Shown here in pieces: positions 8,219 to 17,906 of a stretch of 64,000 bases of DNA. Made by a program: the position numbers and the translations under genes. This DNA comes from Verrucomicrobia bacterium UBA1200. Its GTDB lineage: Bacteria > Verrucomicrobiota > Kiritimatiellia > RFP12 > UBA1067. A model generated the notes under the pieces. That model saw nothing but the letters and a program-made list of their open reading frames with translations. It ran no database searches and was not told the origin of the DNA. Location of the stretch: assembly GCA_002309765.1 (NCBI GenBank), contig DBXY01000058.1:4914-68913 (forward strand). The letters run 5' to 3'. How positions within the stretch are numbered: the first letter of the stretch is position 1; each line of letters starts with the position of its first letter.

Positions 8219-9553
8219 ATGGACGACGACGATCTCTTTAACGAAACCGAGGAAAATGTAGAAACCGGCAACACGCCGCCGCCATTGGCGGCGCGGATGC
8301 GCCCGGTTACCCTTGAAGAGGTATTGGGGCAAGACCACATCCTCGGCCCCGGCAAATTGCTGCGCCGGGTCATCGAGGCAGACCGGTTGACCAATCTGAT
8401 TTTTTACGGTCCGCCCGGATGCGGGAAAACCACTTTAGCCGAAGTGATCGCAAAAGTCACCAAAAGGCGTTTCGAACGTACCAGCGGGGTGCTGTCCAAC
8501 GTAGCCACGCTGCGCAACATCTGCGAGAACGCAAGACTGTTCCGAAACGGTCCGGGTACGGTGCTGTTCGTGGACGAAATCCACCGTTTCAACAAATCGC
8601 AACAGGACGTGCTTTTGCCGTACGTCGAGAATGGTACCGTGACACTGATCGGCGCGACCACGCACAACCCCAACATTTTCGTCAACTCGCCGCTCACTTC
8701 CCGTTCACTGGTTTTTGAGCTTCACGCCTTGGCTCCGGACGCGGTGATTAAACTGGTGGAACGCGCATTGGCCGACGATCAACGCGGTTTGGGCGCCATT
8801 AAAACCCGCATGGACGAGGCCGCCAAGAATTTTCTGGCAGAAATTTGCGATGGCGATGCGAGACGGGCGCTGACCGCGCTTGAAGTCGCGGTACGCTCCA
8901 CCGCGCCGGATGAAAACGGCGTGGTAAACATCACCCCGGCGGTGATTGAGGATTGCGTGCAGCGGAAGATGGTTCTTTACGACAAAGATGAAGACGGGCA
9001 TTACGACACTATCTCCGCCTTCATTAAATCCGTGCGCGGATCCGACCCTGACGCCGCCATTTATTGGTTGGCGAAAATGCTTGAGGCCGGTGAAGACCCG
9101 CGTTTTATCGCGCGGCGGCTGATTATTCTGGCCTCGGAAGACATTGGTAACGCCGACCCGCGCGGTCTTACGGTAGCGGTGTCCGCCATGCAGGCGGTAG
9201 AGTTCATCGGCATGCCGGAAGCCCGGATTTCATTGGCCCAAGCCACCACTTATCTGGCCACCGCGCCCAAAAGCAATGCCTCCTATCTGGCGGTGGACGC
9301 GGCAATAGCGGATGTTCGCGCCGGGAGAATGCTCGCCGTTCCGGAACACTTGAAAAACGTTCACGTCAAAGCCATCGGGGTGGAAGGCTTAGACACCGGA
9401 TACAAATATCCGCACGACTTTAGCGGCCATTTGGTGGAGCAGGAATATCTTCCGGTTGACAAAAGATACTACAACCCCACCAATCAAGGTTACGAAGACA
9501 CAATCTCGAAACGTCTGGAGATATTCCGAAAGGCCACTAAGAAGAAAAGTTAA
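8219..9553 (+). CDS. rarA: Replication-associated recombination protein A (AAA+ ATPase)
   Basis: Clamp-loader-like AAA+ protein that acts at stalled replication forks with SSB. Walker A GPPGCGKTT begins at residue 64 and Walker B VLFVDEIHRFN has its Asp-Glu at 119-120. RRALTALEVA gives the sensor 2 arginine region, and the C-terminal oligomerisation domain ends YNPTNQGYEDTISKRLE, typical of RarA/MgsA. The 444-residue length is normal. The acidic N-terminal run MDDDDLFNE resembles the SSB-tail-like peptide of many RarA proteins. The gene ends three bases from the convergent beta-helix gene. Confidence 0.95.
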   Translation: MDDDDLFNETEENVETGNTPPPLAARMRPVTLEEVLGQDHILGPGKLLRRVIEADRLTNLIFYGPPGCGKTTLAEVIAKVTKRRFERTSGVLSNVATLRNICENARLFRNGPGTVLFVDEIHRFNKSQQDVLLPYVENGTVTLIGATTHNPNIFVNSPLTSRSLVFELHALAPDAVIKLVERALADDQRGLGAIKTRMDEAAKNFLAEICDGDARRALTALEVAVRSTAPDENGVVNITPAVIEDCVQRKMVLYDKDEDGHYDTISAFIKSVRGSDPDAAIYWLAKMLEAGEDPRFIARRLIILASEDIGNADPRGLTVAVSAMQAVEFIGMPEARISLAQATTYLATAPKSNASYLAVDAAIADVRAGRMLAVPEHLKNVHVKAIGVEGLDTGYKYPHDFSGHLVEQEYLPVDKRYYNPTNQGYEDTISKRLEIFRKATKKKS

Positions 9554-9556
9554 CGG

Positions 9557-12304
9557 TCAAGGCATCTCGCCGAAGAAAAAGTCATCGATGTAGAATGCCG
9601 TGGCGGCATCCGCCAAAGATCCCATACCTAGCCACTGCATCGCGGTGAAGCTGGGATTAATTGAAGCAAGCTGTTTGTACTCTGCGGTAGGCTGGCCCTG
9701 ACGCTCAATTTTAACCGACCATACCGGCGCCCCTTTCTTAGGAAACTCCATGCGAACGGTGATAAACATCCAAGTGTCAGGCTGAATGTCAATCTTATCA
9801 AAACGCGAATCCTGGTTGTCGCCGCCGGATTTAATCAACAGCTTGTTGTCTTTAGCATAGATTCCAAAACCAACCACAAACTCCTTCCCCTGGACCGAAT
9901 AATCGCGCCACTCGTAAAACCAATCCTGGTTGGCTTCGGTACGGAAGGCGAAACGGTTTTCATACACTCCTTGGGTCAAGTTACAGGGCAGGAAGACATG
10001 CGGGTTGAAACGTCCCTTAAGCCCTTGGGCATCCTGGAACTTGAGCGACCGATTGCCGCGATAAGACACGCCTTCCACCACCCCGACGGAATCGCCTTTG
10101 CCCTCGACATGGACTTTCGCCTCGAACAGCGCCTTACCAACCGGAATGTCTTCAAAATCACAGTAGACCGGCAACAAATTGATCGAACGCGGAGCCGGAG
10201 GATGCCGGAACGGCCGATGCGAAATTCCGTCCGCCTTTTTGCGCCAAGCTTTGCCAACCGGACCGATTTCACTGTAATCAAACGGCTCAAATCCGGCCAA
10301 CACCGCCGGCGATTTCTTACCTAAGCGGAAGTCGCGACGGGCGGCGTTTTTGAATCCCGGATCCATCGCCACCGAACCCACATCCTGCGACTCATTCTGC
10401 CATCCACCCCAGTCGCGGCCAAGAAAAGCTTTATCGGGGAAACCATTGGGATTCCAATAAATGTTCTTGCCGAAACGCAAGTCGTCCGCACTCCCGGCAG
10501 ACCCTTTCCAACCGCGGGTAATCGCCGGAGATTCGTTATCCCAATAAATGATGTTGTTGGTCAGGCACAGTGTCGGATGGTTCTCAATCCGGCTGCGCTG
10601 AATCTGACCGTCGGCGCTGAACGCCAAAATGTTGTTGCGGAAAAGGTTATTCTTGCCGTAATGCTGGTGAATGCAACCGGTTGCAACATCGTGCACCAAA
10701 TTTTTCTCAAACACCAGATTGGCGGTTCCTTCATCGGTGTAAAGCCCCCAACCGCCCCGCGGATAGCGGCTTGACCAAATGTCGTGGATATGGTTGTGCG
10801 ACACAACCGACCCGGTCTGGTCGCCCAAAGTGTATATGGCACCCATATCGCACAGTACCTCTTTGCCGAGGTGGTGAATGTGGTTGTAGGAAATCTCGTT
10901 GTTGCGGGTAATGGTCGGAGCATAGCCCCAAGTCCATCCCATTGAGATCCCGGTGTAATAGAAGTCGGAAATGTCGCAGTGGGTAACGCTGACCCCGAAG
11001 GCTTTTCCAATCCACACGCCAACCGCGCCAGGGAACAGATTGTCGCCGTCGTGCAAAATGCAATTGTAAATTTGGACATCACCGGTCAACTGCGAGGATG
11101 GCGTATCCGGTCCGACCGTAGTGTCGCCAACATAAACCGCACCGCCGCCCAAATCGTGGATTTCGCACTGTTCGACCAAAATATGGCGGCAACCCTCGCT
11201 AAAACGGATACCATGACTGCCAACGTGGGCGATTTCGCAATTACGGAAAACCACGTCATGGGCGGAACGAACCTCAATCGCCGCCGGTTGGTTCACCGCG
11301 GCCTGAGAATCGCCTTGTCCGTTTTCAGGCAACCAATATCCGGCATAGCGGAAACTAATTCCGTCAAAAGCGATGTCACGGACAAGATTTGAGGTCGTAT
11401 TTTCACCGTAAATCTTTACAAATGCGTCCGTCACCGGAGCGATGGCCATGGTCAGATCCACCGACTCGCCTTTGAGTGGCAAATAACACAAACGACCGGA
11501 CGCATAATCGGCATACCATTCGCCCGGACAATCCAAAGCCTCGCGGTAATTCTCAAGCACATAGCGGGGTTCGCTTCCGCCCCAATTGAAATAAGGCCAC
11601 GGAGTGGCTGCCGTACCCACCACAAGCCCGGTCTTGCCATCCACATGCTGCAGTCTCGCCTGACTGGCTTCCCAGGAATGGAAAACCCTGACCACCACCT
11701 CCGACAAAGTGTCGGGGCGCTTTCTGGCCACATTCTCCAAATCCTCCGGATACGCCATAAACGCCCGCCGCGATAGGTCTGCGTCCGGTTTACCGGTCAC
11801 CGGATCGGTACCGAACGGAACCGGTTTGCGCATGTAATAGTAAAACTCGTTCGGCGACTTTGCCCGCTGGGCACGGCGGCCATTGATGTAAAGCTGCTCA
11901 AAGGTCATGCCTTCCGGCAAATCGGACTGCCACATTCCGTGGACCTGCTGCTCAAACTTGTAAAGCGTGCGCCCGCCGGACACCACCACCGAAGCGTTTT
12001 TAGCCGCCTTGAAATGAAGGTGCGAATCGGAAAAAGTGAACTCCAGGGGATGGTCAATCGAGTACCAACCGGAAAGCACCTCGACCTCCACCGGCGCGTC
12101 AAACGCGATCTGCCCCGACCTGCGCAACGCGCGGGCACGGTTGCGGGCTCCCTCAAACGTTGCCAAAGGACCGTCGTTAAGCGCTTTTGTCGGCAGCTTC
12201 AACGAGCCGGTCCACGCGTCGTTGCCACGCGGTGAAACATAAATCGTCTCCGCCATTCCCCACACGGCGGGCAAAGCACACACCCAAAACAGAATGCTTT
12301 TCAT
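9557..12304 (-). CDS. Secreted right-handed parallel beta-helix protein (GH141-like candidate)
   Basis: 915 residues. The start is the ATG of MKSILFWVCALPAVWGMA, preceded by AAAGGGAGAG and followed by a signal peptide; a longer in-frame reading lacks such support. The mature protein begins ETIYVSPRGNDAWTG, the usual opening of pectate-lyase-like beta-helix carbohydrate enzymes. Beta-helix rungs follow from about residue 330 to 680, with many Asn- and His-rich turns such as YNHIHHLG and SHNHIHDIW. The last 200 residues look like a laminin-G or carbohydrate-binding sandwich (DFEDIPVGKALFEAKV). The layout recalls GH141-type proteins, but no catalytic residue can be assigned by eye. It lies just downstream of the radical SAM gene. 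Confidence 0.75.
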   Translation of the reverse strand: MKSILFWVCALPAVWGMAETIYVSPRGNDAWTGSLKLPTKALNDGPLATFEGARNRARALRRSGQIAFDAPVEVEVLSGWYSIDHPLEFTFSDSHLHFKAAKNASVVVSGGRTLYKFEQQVHGMWQSDLPEGMTFEQLYINGRRAQRAKSPNEFYYYMRKPVPFGTDPVTGKPDADLSRRAFMAYPEDLENVARKRPDTLSEVVVRVFHSWEASQARLQHVDGKTGLVVGTAATPWPYFNWGGSEPRYVLENYREALDCPGEWYADYASGRLCYLPLKGESVDLTMAIAPVTDAFVKIYGENTTSNLVRDIAFDGISFRYAGYWLPENGQGDSQAAVNQPAAIEVRSAHDVVFRNCEIAHVGSHGIRFSEGCRHILVEQCEIHDLGGGAVYVGDTTVGPDTPSSQLTGDVQIYNCILHDGDNLFPGAVGVWIGKAFGVSVTHCDISDFYYTGISMGWTWGYAPTITRNNEISYNHIHHLGKEVLCDMGAIYTLGDQTGSVVSHNHIHDIWSSRYPRGGWGLYTDEGTANLVFEKNLVHDVATGCIHQHYGKNNLFRNNILAFSADGQIQRSRIENHPTLCLTNNIIYWDNESPAITRGWKGSAGSADDLRFGKNIYWNPNGFPDKAFLGRDWGGWQNESQDVGSVAMDPGFKNAARRDFRLGKKSPAVLAGFEPFDYSEIGPVGKAWRKKADGISHRPFRHPPAPRSINLLPVYCDFEDIPVGKALFEAKVHVEGKGDSVGVVEGVSYRGNRSLKFQDAQGLKGRFNPHVFLPCNLTQGVYENRFAFRTEANQDWFYEWRDYSVQGKEFVVGFGIYAKDNKLLIKSGGDNQDSRFDKIDIQPDTWMFITVRMEFPKKGAPVWSVKIERQGQPTAEYKQLASINPSFTAMQWLGMGSLADAATAFYIDDFFFGEMP

Positions 12305-12351
12305 AACTCTCTCCCTTTGTTTATTCGCCGCCAACCATGGCCGGCGGCATT

Positions 12352-13806
12352 TTAAGACTTGAAATCGCGCAAATGGCCCAAAAGCGACCGAAACCCTCTC
12401 CAATAAAATTTCATGTCCTCTATCGGAGATTTCGTGGAACACAACCGGCGCAATACCGTCTCCGGATGCATAAACGCACGGTAGACCTCACGGATCGCCG
12501 CCTTAATCTGCTCTTCCGGAACCCCTGACCGCATCACCTGCCGGCGCATGTCGAAATCGTCCCAATCCTCGGTCAGCAACTGACCATTCTCCCGCACCTC
12601 GCGAAAAAGCGGAGTGCCGGGGTACGGAACCACCTGTGTGACCTGCAACGTATAAGCGTAACCTTTGCGAAGCAGCCGACGGGCCAGACATACCGTGTTG
12701 GCAATTTCGCGCTCCCCCTCCCACGGATATCCCAGCATCACCGTGACGTGCACATCCAATCCGGCTTTTGACGCCTCTTTTGCCCCCCGCTCGATCTCTT
12801 CAACCTTAAGCGCCTTTACCAGCCGGTCAAGCGTAGTCTGGTTGGCAGATTCCAATCCGAACAACACCAAACGGAACCCCGCCTTACGCATCAATTGGTA
12901 CGTCTCAAAATCCAACTTACCAAACCGCATATTGCAGTCGATGCGCAACTTCTTGGGATAGCCGCGCCGAATCATTTCATTACAGAAAATCTTCAGCCAC
13001 TCGCCCACCGGAAAGCTGCCGGTGTCGTCCATTATCTCGCGAACGCCGTAACGATCGATTAAATCGCCGATTTCATCCACCACATCAATCGGATCGCGGG
13101 TTCGGTAGTTCGGGTAAAGCGTAGTCCAAGAGCAAAAAGTGCACTTTCCGTGCCAACAGTCACGTCCGGACATGATGTAAGTGCCAGGAGTCTTACGGTA
13201 GTTGCCGTTTCGTTCGGCATAAAGTTTCCAGCAAGTCAAATCCCGGTCGATCCACGGAAGCGTCCTAAGGTCATGATTCAACTGGAAACGCCCGGTATTC
13301 TCAACCTCTCCGGCGGCGTTACGATACCACACGCCCGGCGGATAATCGTGGCTGACCGCCGTCAGCTGCCCCAACAATTCAAGCAGCAGGAAATCGTAAT
13401 CTCCCCCGGTCAGGATAAAATCCACCGGGCAGTTTTCCATCGTCTCCGCCGGTAGCGCGGTAACGTGGTCTCCCACCATCACCACCGTGAGCGCCGGACG
13501 TTTCGCCTTTAATTCGGTGACGATCTTCCAGTGGCGTTTGACCACCGGAGTTTTGGTCTCGATCATCACCACATCCGGCTCGAAGGCGTCCAATCTCCGG
13601 CCAAACTCTTCGGGAGTCCAACCGGAGGCGATTCCGTCGAGCCAAACCACCTCGTGTCCCGCCCGCTTTGCCATGGTCGCCGCCAACGCCGGAACCACCG
13701 GATAAATGAACGTGGGACGGTTAAACCACTGAAACTGGCGGTTCTGCCCTAACAGCGGAACCCCCAGTTCAGACGGCAACGGCGGATAAGCGATGGCGAC
13801 ACGCAT
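12352..13806 (-). CDS. Radical SAM protein with B12-binding-like domain
   Basis: 484 residues. The N-terminal 150 residues form a Rossmann-like B12-binding fold (VAIAYPPLPSELG, VPALAATMAKRAGHEV), but the base-off DxHxxG motif is not seen. The radical SAM core follows. Its iron-sulfur cysteines are Cys217, Cys222 and Cys225 in DCWHGKCTFC, a CX4CX2C spacing instead of the usual CX3CX2C. The rest of the core (GLESANQTTLDRL, VTVMLGYPWEGE) is typical of the Elp3/MiaB-like superfamily. Substrate is unknown. The gene follows the CsgG-like gene after three bases, so the pair are co-transcribed. Confidence 0.82.
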   Translation of the reverse strand: MRVAIAYPPLPSELGVPLLGQNRQFQWFNRPTFIYPVVPALAATMAKRAGHEVVWLDGIASGWTPEEFGRRLDAFEPDVVMIETKTPVVKRHWKIVTELKAKRPALTVVMVGDHVTALPAETMENCPVDFILTGGDYDFLLLELLGQLTAVSHDYPPGVWYRNAAGEVENTGRFQLNHDLRTLPWIDRDLTCWKLYAERNGNYRKTPGTYIMSGRDCWHGKCTFCSWTTLYPNYRTRDPIDVVDEIGDLIDRYGVREIMDDTGSFPVGEWLKIFCNEMIRRGYPKKLRIDCNMRFGKLDFETYQLMRKAGFRLVLFGLESANQTTLDRLVKALKVEEIERGAKEASKAGLDVHVTVMLGYPWEGEREIANTVCLARRLLRKGYAYTLQVTQVVPYPGTPLFREVRENGQLLTEDWDDFDMRRQVMRSGVPEEQIKAAIREVYRAFMHPETVLRRLCSTKSPIEDMKFYWRGFRSLLGHLRDFKS

Positions 13807-13809
13807 CTT

Positions 13810-14727
13810 TTACTTGGCGGGATGCACTCCCATACCTTTTTCAATCCCTTTGCCTTCGATGACGGTGCAGGTGGCGACCTTCTCTTTAACGGACACGACC
13901 TTAATCTTGGCGACCTTGGTCAGTTCGCGGTCCAGCACCTCTCCAGTGTCAGGATCGGCAATTTCAGTCTCTTTGCCGACATCGAAAATCTGGCCTACCG
14001 CCACGCCCTCGCGTTCGCCGCGATTGATAATCACCTTCTCTTCCGTCGCCAGAACCACCGTGCCTTCCCACGGCAGCGAATCCAACTGGGCAATCAGGAA
14101 CTCCATCGCCTGATTGACCGCATCGGTCGCCGCCAACCCCATGTTATCCTTCAAGAAACCGCCCATATCGCCGGTAAGACCGCCCAGTGCGCTACCGTGG
14201 TAACCAAGGGACAACCCCTTCTTGCCAGACTTTCCGACCACACTCTTGGACGCTTTGACCTGACCAGTGCGGGAATCGACCACGTAAATCGTGATGTTAA
14301 TTTCGGCGCTTCCGCCGCCCAAGCCCACGCGAATGCCCTTAAATCCCAACCCGGTGCCGGCGCCTTTGGTTTCCTGCACGTGGGTAATCGCGCCTTTCAC
14401 CAGCAATTGGGCCGGGGTCATCTGCCCGGTAGCCGGGGCTTTCTTGCCGCCCGCCATCCGGCCCGACGCCGCCATGTCCTGCTCATTCATCGCCTCGGCA
14501 CGCATATCCTTCTCGCCCAGAACGATGAACTTGCCCGATTGGGTCAGTTGGTCGGTCAAGATTGTTCCCCATGCGTCACCCAAATCCCACTGCCCGCGCC
14601 AGTTGGCCTTGTTTTCAAACTTGGTTACCGTTATGCTGTAACGGAGGTTACCCTGCGCAAAAGCGGAAACTGCCAGTGACGCCACACAAGCGACCGACAA
14701 CAACGATGATAAAAATGAATTCTTCAT
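13810..14727 (-). CDS. CsgG/HfaB-family secreted protein
   Basis: 305 residues from the ATG of MKNSFLSSLLSVACVASLAVSAFA, which gives a clear signal peptide; the upstream in-frame stretch carries the promoter and is not coding. The mature protein has the CsgG-like core: YSITVTKFENKANW, ILTDQLTQSGKFIVLGE, LLVKGAITHVQETKGAG, INITIYVVDSRTGQV and NQAMEFLIAQL. A C-terminal beta-rich stretch of about 80 residues (VIINRGEREGVAVGQIFDV) resembles the flagellar-assembly T/FlgT C-terminal fold. There is no lipobox cysteine, unlike true CsgG. No curli subunit is nearby. Probably an outer-membrane or periplasmic assembly factor. Confidence 0.78.
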   Translation of the reverse strand: MKNSFLSSLLSVACVASLAVSAFAQGNLRYSITVTKFENKANWRGQWDLGDAWGTILTDQLTQSGKFIVLGEKDMRAEAMNEQDMAASGRMAGGKKAPATGQMTPAQLLVKGAITHVQETKGAGTGLGFKGIRVGLGGGSAEINITIYVVDSRTGQVKASKSVVGKSGKKGLSLGYHGSALGGLTGDMGGFLKDNMGLAATDAVNQAMEFLIAQLDSLPWEGTVVLATEEKVIINRGEREGVAVGQIFDVGKETEIADPDTGEVLDRELTKVAKIKVVSVKEKVATCTVIEGKGIEKGMGVHPAK

Positions 14728-14779
14728 AGCAGTTAAACTCTCAATGTGAGTGAATACAACGGTTAAAACAACATATAAT

Positions 14780-14808
14780 ATATTACTCCTGACGGGAGGA
14801 TAAATCAA
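14780..14808 (-). promoter_or_regulatory. Candidate promoter for the CsgG-like/radical SAM operon
   Basis: On the minus strand: TTGATT, 17-base spacer, TAATAT, about 52 bases before the chosen ATG. The spacing and hexamers agree with the other promoters seen in this window. Confidence 0.6.
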
Positions 14809-14881
14809 GCCGCAATTATCAAAATTAGACTCTTAAGTGAAAGCCCCTGCCGCATATCCCGTCTACCGCATGGTTATAATA

Positions 14882-14918
14882 AAAAAATGCGTTCCCGTTT
14901 TGCAGGAACGCATTTTTT
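14882..14918 (-). terminator. Intrinsic terminator of the potABCD operon
   Basis: A perfect 14-bp stem (AAAAAATGCGTTCC against its complement) with a nine-base loop, ending in six T on either strand. It lies 24 bases past the potD stop. Its symmetry allows it to work in both directions, but only the pot operon points into it. Confidence 0.9.
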
Positions 14919-14941
14919 AACAAGCGAGAAAGGCATCAAAA

Positions 14942-16036
14942 CTAACGGGAGGCTTTGATCTTATCCCAAGCCTTGTTGTACAACTCGATAACCTGCGAGT
15001 TGCCGTCAAAACCGCGAATCACTTGACCGCGTTTCATGGTCTCCTCGTCAAGAATAATCATTTTGCGATAATCCTCGTCCAGCATCTCGATGGCGGGACC
15101 AACCGGATTCGGACCGCAAATATACTCCATGTTGTCCTTGGCGACTTCAGGGTCGTAGATGGTGTTGATGAACGCATAAGCCAAATCGATCTGCTTGGCG
15201 TCTTTAGCAATCACCATTTCGTCAAACGCCACGGCAAAGCCCTCTTTCGGCAAAGCGAAACCGACATCCGGCCGGGGTTTTACGCCCTCTTCCTCATCGC
15301 CGACTATTAATTGGGTGACATCCGTGGAATAACCCTGACCGAGCAGAATTGCCCCGGAGGCGACCTCAGTCTTGTAACTTTCCGAGTCAAACTTGCGGAT
15401 GTTTTCCTTCCACTTCAAAACTTCGGCAACGGCCTTGTCAAGCTCCTCAGCCGAGGTGGTGTTGATCGAATACCCCAAGCTCATCAAACCGGCGCCAATA
15501 ACCTCGCGCTGATCGTCCAACAGCGAGATCTTGCCGCGCAGAGCAGGATTCGCGAGAACCTGCCAAGTGTTGACATCAACCCCGGCCGGGACCTTGTCCT
15601 TCAAGTACGCAAAACCAGTGTAGGTAACCGCGTAAGGAACGTTGTAAGTGAACGAAGGATCGATGATCTGCGGCAGGAACTGCTTGGCAAAATTTTTACG
15701 GACATTGGGAAGTTTCTCGTGGTCAATCTTCTGAATCATCCCCTCGTCCACCATCGTCTTAATCTGGTAGGATGAAGGCATGATGATATCATATCCGGTC
15801 GCACCGGCTTTAAGCTTGGCGTACATGGTCTCGTTGGAATCGAACGTATCGATAACCACTTTGCAGGAATGTTTTTTTTCAAACGCCTGAATCACGTCCG
15901 GCGCAATGTAGTCAGACCAAGTGTAGATGTGCAATTCCGGTTTTTTCGCTCCGTCATTTTCGTTCTTCTGCGGGTTGCAACCCGCGACGACGCCGAGTAC
16001 GAGCGCAACGCCCGCCAGGAGGTTAATGGATTTCAT
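14942..16036 (-). CDS. potD: Spermidine/putrescine-binding lipoprotein
   Basis: Periplasmic binding protein that delivers polyamines to PotB/PotC. It has a lipoprotein signal with lipobox VVAGC and Cys20. Typical PotD features follow: ELHIYTWSDYIAPDVI near the mature N terminus, YDIIMPSSYQIKTM, and AYTYTGFAY-like VTYTGFAYLKDKV. Near the C-terminal end comes DLAYAFINTIYDPEVA. At 364 residues it is of normal size. It is the last gene of potA-B-C-D, 74 bases beyond potC, with an AAAGAAAGG Shine-Dalgarno site and a terminator right after its stop. Confidence 0.93.
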   Translation of the reverse strand: MKSINLLAGVALVLGVVAGCNPQKNENDGAKKPELHIYTWSDYIAPDVIQAFEKKHSCKVVIDTFDSNETMYAKLKAGATGYDIIMPSSYQIKTMVDEGMIQKIDHEKLPNVRKNFAKQFLPQIIDPSFTYNVPYAVTYTGFAYLKDKVPAGVDVNTWQVLANPALRGKISLLDDQREVIGAGLMSLGYSINTTSAEELDKAVAEVLKWKENIRKFDSESYKTEVASGAILLGQGYSTDVTQLIVGDEEEGVKPRPDVGFALPKEGFAVAFDEMVIAKDAKQIDLAYAFINTIYDPEVAKDNMEYICGPNPVGPAIEMLDEDYRKMIILDEETMKRGQVIRGFDGNSQVIELYNKAWDKIKASR

Positions 16037-16110
16037 TGCTTTGTTCCTTTCTTTTTTTGGTTAACAACCGGCCCCCAGCGGGGCGGACAAATTCTTCCGG
16101 CTACCGCGCG

Positions 16111-16920
16111 TTACGTCCCATGCCGCTTTGAAATCGTGCGGGAAAGTCCCGCCAACAGACAAGTAGCGATAAGCATCACCGTGGAAAGCGCAAAAACCGC
16201 CGGCAGGTTCTTTGAATGCTTTACCATCGAGGACACGTAGGTAGGGAATGTGTTGGTTCCCGCGCCGTTGACAAACGCCGTGATGACAACATCGTCGATC
16301 GAAAGAGTGAAAGCCAGCAAACCGCCCGCGATGATGCCGGGCATCAGGACGGGAAGCTCAACCTTGAAAAAGGTATAGAGCGGTCCCGCGCCCAAGTCGT
16401 ATGCAGCTTCAATAATCGAACGGTCAAAGTCCTGTAGTCTGGCAAGCACCGTCATCACCACGTATGAGACGCAGAACGTGATGTGGGCAATGAGGATGGT
16501 CCAGAATCCGCACTCCACGCGGCAGGCGACAAAAAGCATCAGCAACGAAATACCGATCAGAATATCCGGCATGACCAGCGGCGTGTAAACCAGCGCGTAA
16601 TGTACGGACTGCAACCGGCTTTTCCAACGGTTGAGCGCGAGCGCGGCGGTCGTGCCGATCACGCACGAAAACAGCGTGGCCAGCCCGGCGATCTCAAGCG
16701 ACAGCCAGAAACTGTCCAGCAGACTGCGCACGGAGTAAACTCCGGTGAACAGTTGCCGGTACCATTTGACGGTGAACCCCAGGAAATTGCCGTCCGCGTC
16801 AAAAAACCGCAGGGAAATCCCGTCCGGGCTAAAACCGTAAGCGATCACCAACAGAATCGGAATATAGAGGAAAAGCAACACTAGTGCCAACACCGTCGGG
16901 GCGAAGAATGATTTTTTCAT
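16111..16920 (-). CDS. potC: Polyamine ABC transporter permease PotC
   Basis: Inner-membrane permease with six predicted membrane segments in 269 residues. The EAA loop, which contacts the PotA ATPase, reads EAAYDLGAGPLYTFFKVELP. The first segment, VLALVLLFLYIPILLVIAYGF, is shown here in two parts as VLALVLLFLYIP and ILLVIAYGF. The ATG overlaps the potB stop by four bases, so translation is coupled. Confidence 0.93.
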   Translation of the reverse strand: MKKSFFAPTVLALVLLFLYIPILLVIAYGFSPDGISLRFFDADGNFLGFTVKWYRQLFTGVYSVRSLLDSFWLSLEIAGLATLFSCVIGTTAALALNRWKSRLQSVHYALVYTPLVMPDILIGISLLMLFVACRVECGFWTILIAHITFCVSYVVMTVLARLQDFDRSIIEAAYDLGAGPLYTFFKVELPVLMPGIIAGGLLAFTLSIDDVVITAFVNGAGTNTFPTYVSSMVKHSKNLPAVFALSTVMLIATCLLAGLSRTISKRHGT

Positions 16921-17906
16921 GCCTTTGCCCCCGGAATATGCGCCGCCACCACATTGTCAGCCTTTTTCAAATCCCGAGCTTTCTGGCGCGCCCGCCACCA
17001 AACGGTCATCGCCATCGGCACCAGCACCGACACCGCCATAAGGGTGGCCAACGCCGAGGCGTGTGGAATGTTGCGGTTCTGAATCGCGCGCATGAAAATT
17101 TTGTTGCCGATCAGCACGCAGTTGGTGCCACCCAGCATCTGGGGAATCACGTAAGAGCCGATGGCCGGAATGAATACCATCAGCACCGCTGAAATTATCC
17201 CTTGGCGAATGCAGGGGATAAAGATCTTGCGGAAAGCGTAGAAACTGTTCGCCCCCAAGTCCAACGCCGCCTCCATCAGCGAAAAGTCAAACTTTTCCGC
17301 CGCCGAATAAATCGGCATGATGGAAAACGGGAGAAAGGAATAGACCGAAACCAACACTACCGCCACCTCTGAATCCAGCATCGTAGCCATCGCAGGATCA
17401 AGCGGTCCCGGGGTTGCCAATCCCAATCCCGTCAACGTATGCTGCACAAAAGCGGGCATACACTGGAAAAGCCATTCGTTGAAACGCAAATAAGAAAGAT
17501 AACAAGCCTGCAACCAGCCGTCCGGATGCAGCATAGTGCGCCAGGCGAAGACCCGCACCACAAAACTGGTCCAAAACGGCAGCATGATCGCCCCCGCCAC
17601 AATCGCCCGCAGGCGCTTGTCCATCCGCGCAATCGCGTAGGCGCAGGGAAGGGAAAGCAGAATGCACCAGAGCGTCACTTTAACCGAGATGCGCAGCGTC
17701 CGCCAAATGATTGACGGATAATCCGGGTCGGCAAGCGCGCGCCATGTCTCAAGACTGTACGGTTCCGCAACGCCCCCGTTAGGCGTGTGGCCGTGGAAGG
17801 TGAAGGATACCACAATCAGCGTCGGTATCGCGAAAAACAGGGCCAGCCACAAAAACGACGGCGCGGTAAGCAATCCTTCCGAGAAAAATCCTTTGCGGTT
17901 TTTCAT
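16917..17906 (-). CDS. potB: Polyamine ABC transporter permease PotB
   Basis: 329-residue permease partner of PotC. Membrane segments start at about 15 (APSFLWLALFFAIPTLIVVS). The EAA loop reads EAALDLGANSFYAFRKIFIP. It has an insertion of about 40 residues between segments (WLQACYLSYLRFNEWLFQ onwards) that is longer than in E. coli PotB. It overlaps potA and potC by four bases each. Confidence 0.92.
   Translation of the reverse strand: MKNRKGFFSEGLLTAPSFLWLALFFAIPTLIVVSFTFHGHTPNGGVAEPYSLETWRALADPDYPSIIWRTLRISVKVTLWCILLSLPCAYAIARMDKRLRAIVAGAIMLPFWTSFVVRVFAWRTMLHPDGWLQACYLSYLRFNEWLFQCMPAFVQHTLTGLGLATPGPLDPAMATMLDSEVAVVLVSVYSFLPFSIMPIYSAAEKFDFSLMEAALDLGANSFYAFRKIFIPCIRQGIISAVLMVFIPAIGSYVIPQMLGGTNCVLIGNKIFMRAIQNRNIPHASALATLMAVSVLVPMAMTVWWRARQKARDLKKADNVVAAHIPGAKA

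Noticed and set aside
12327..12348. Hairpin GCCGCC...GGCGGC between radical SAM and beta-helix genes as a terminator
   Set aside because: The stem is only six bases and no T-run follows; not strong enough to call.
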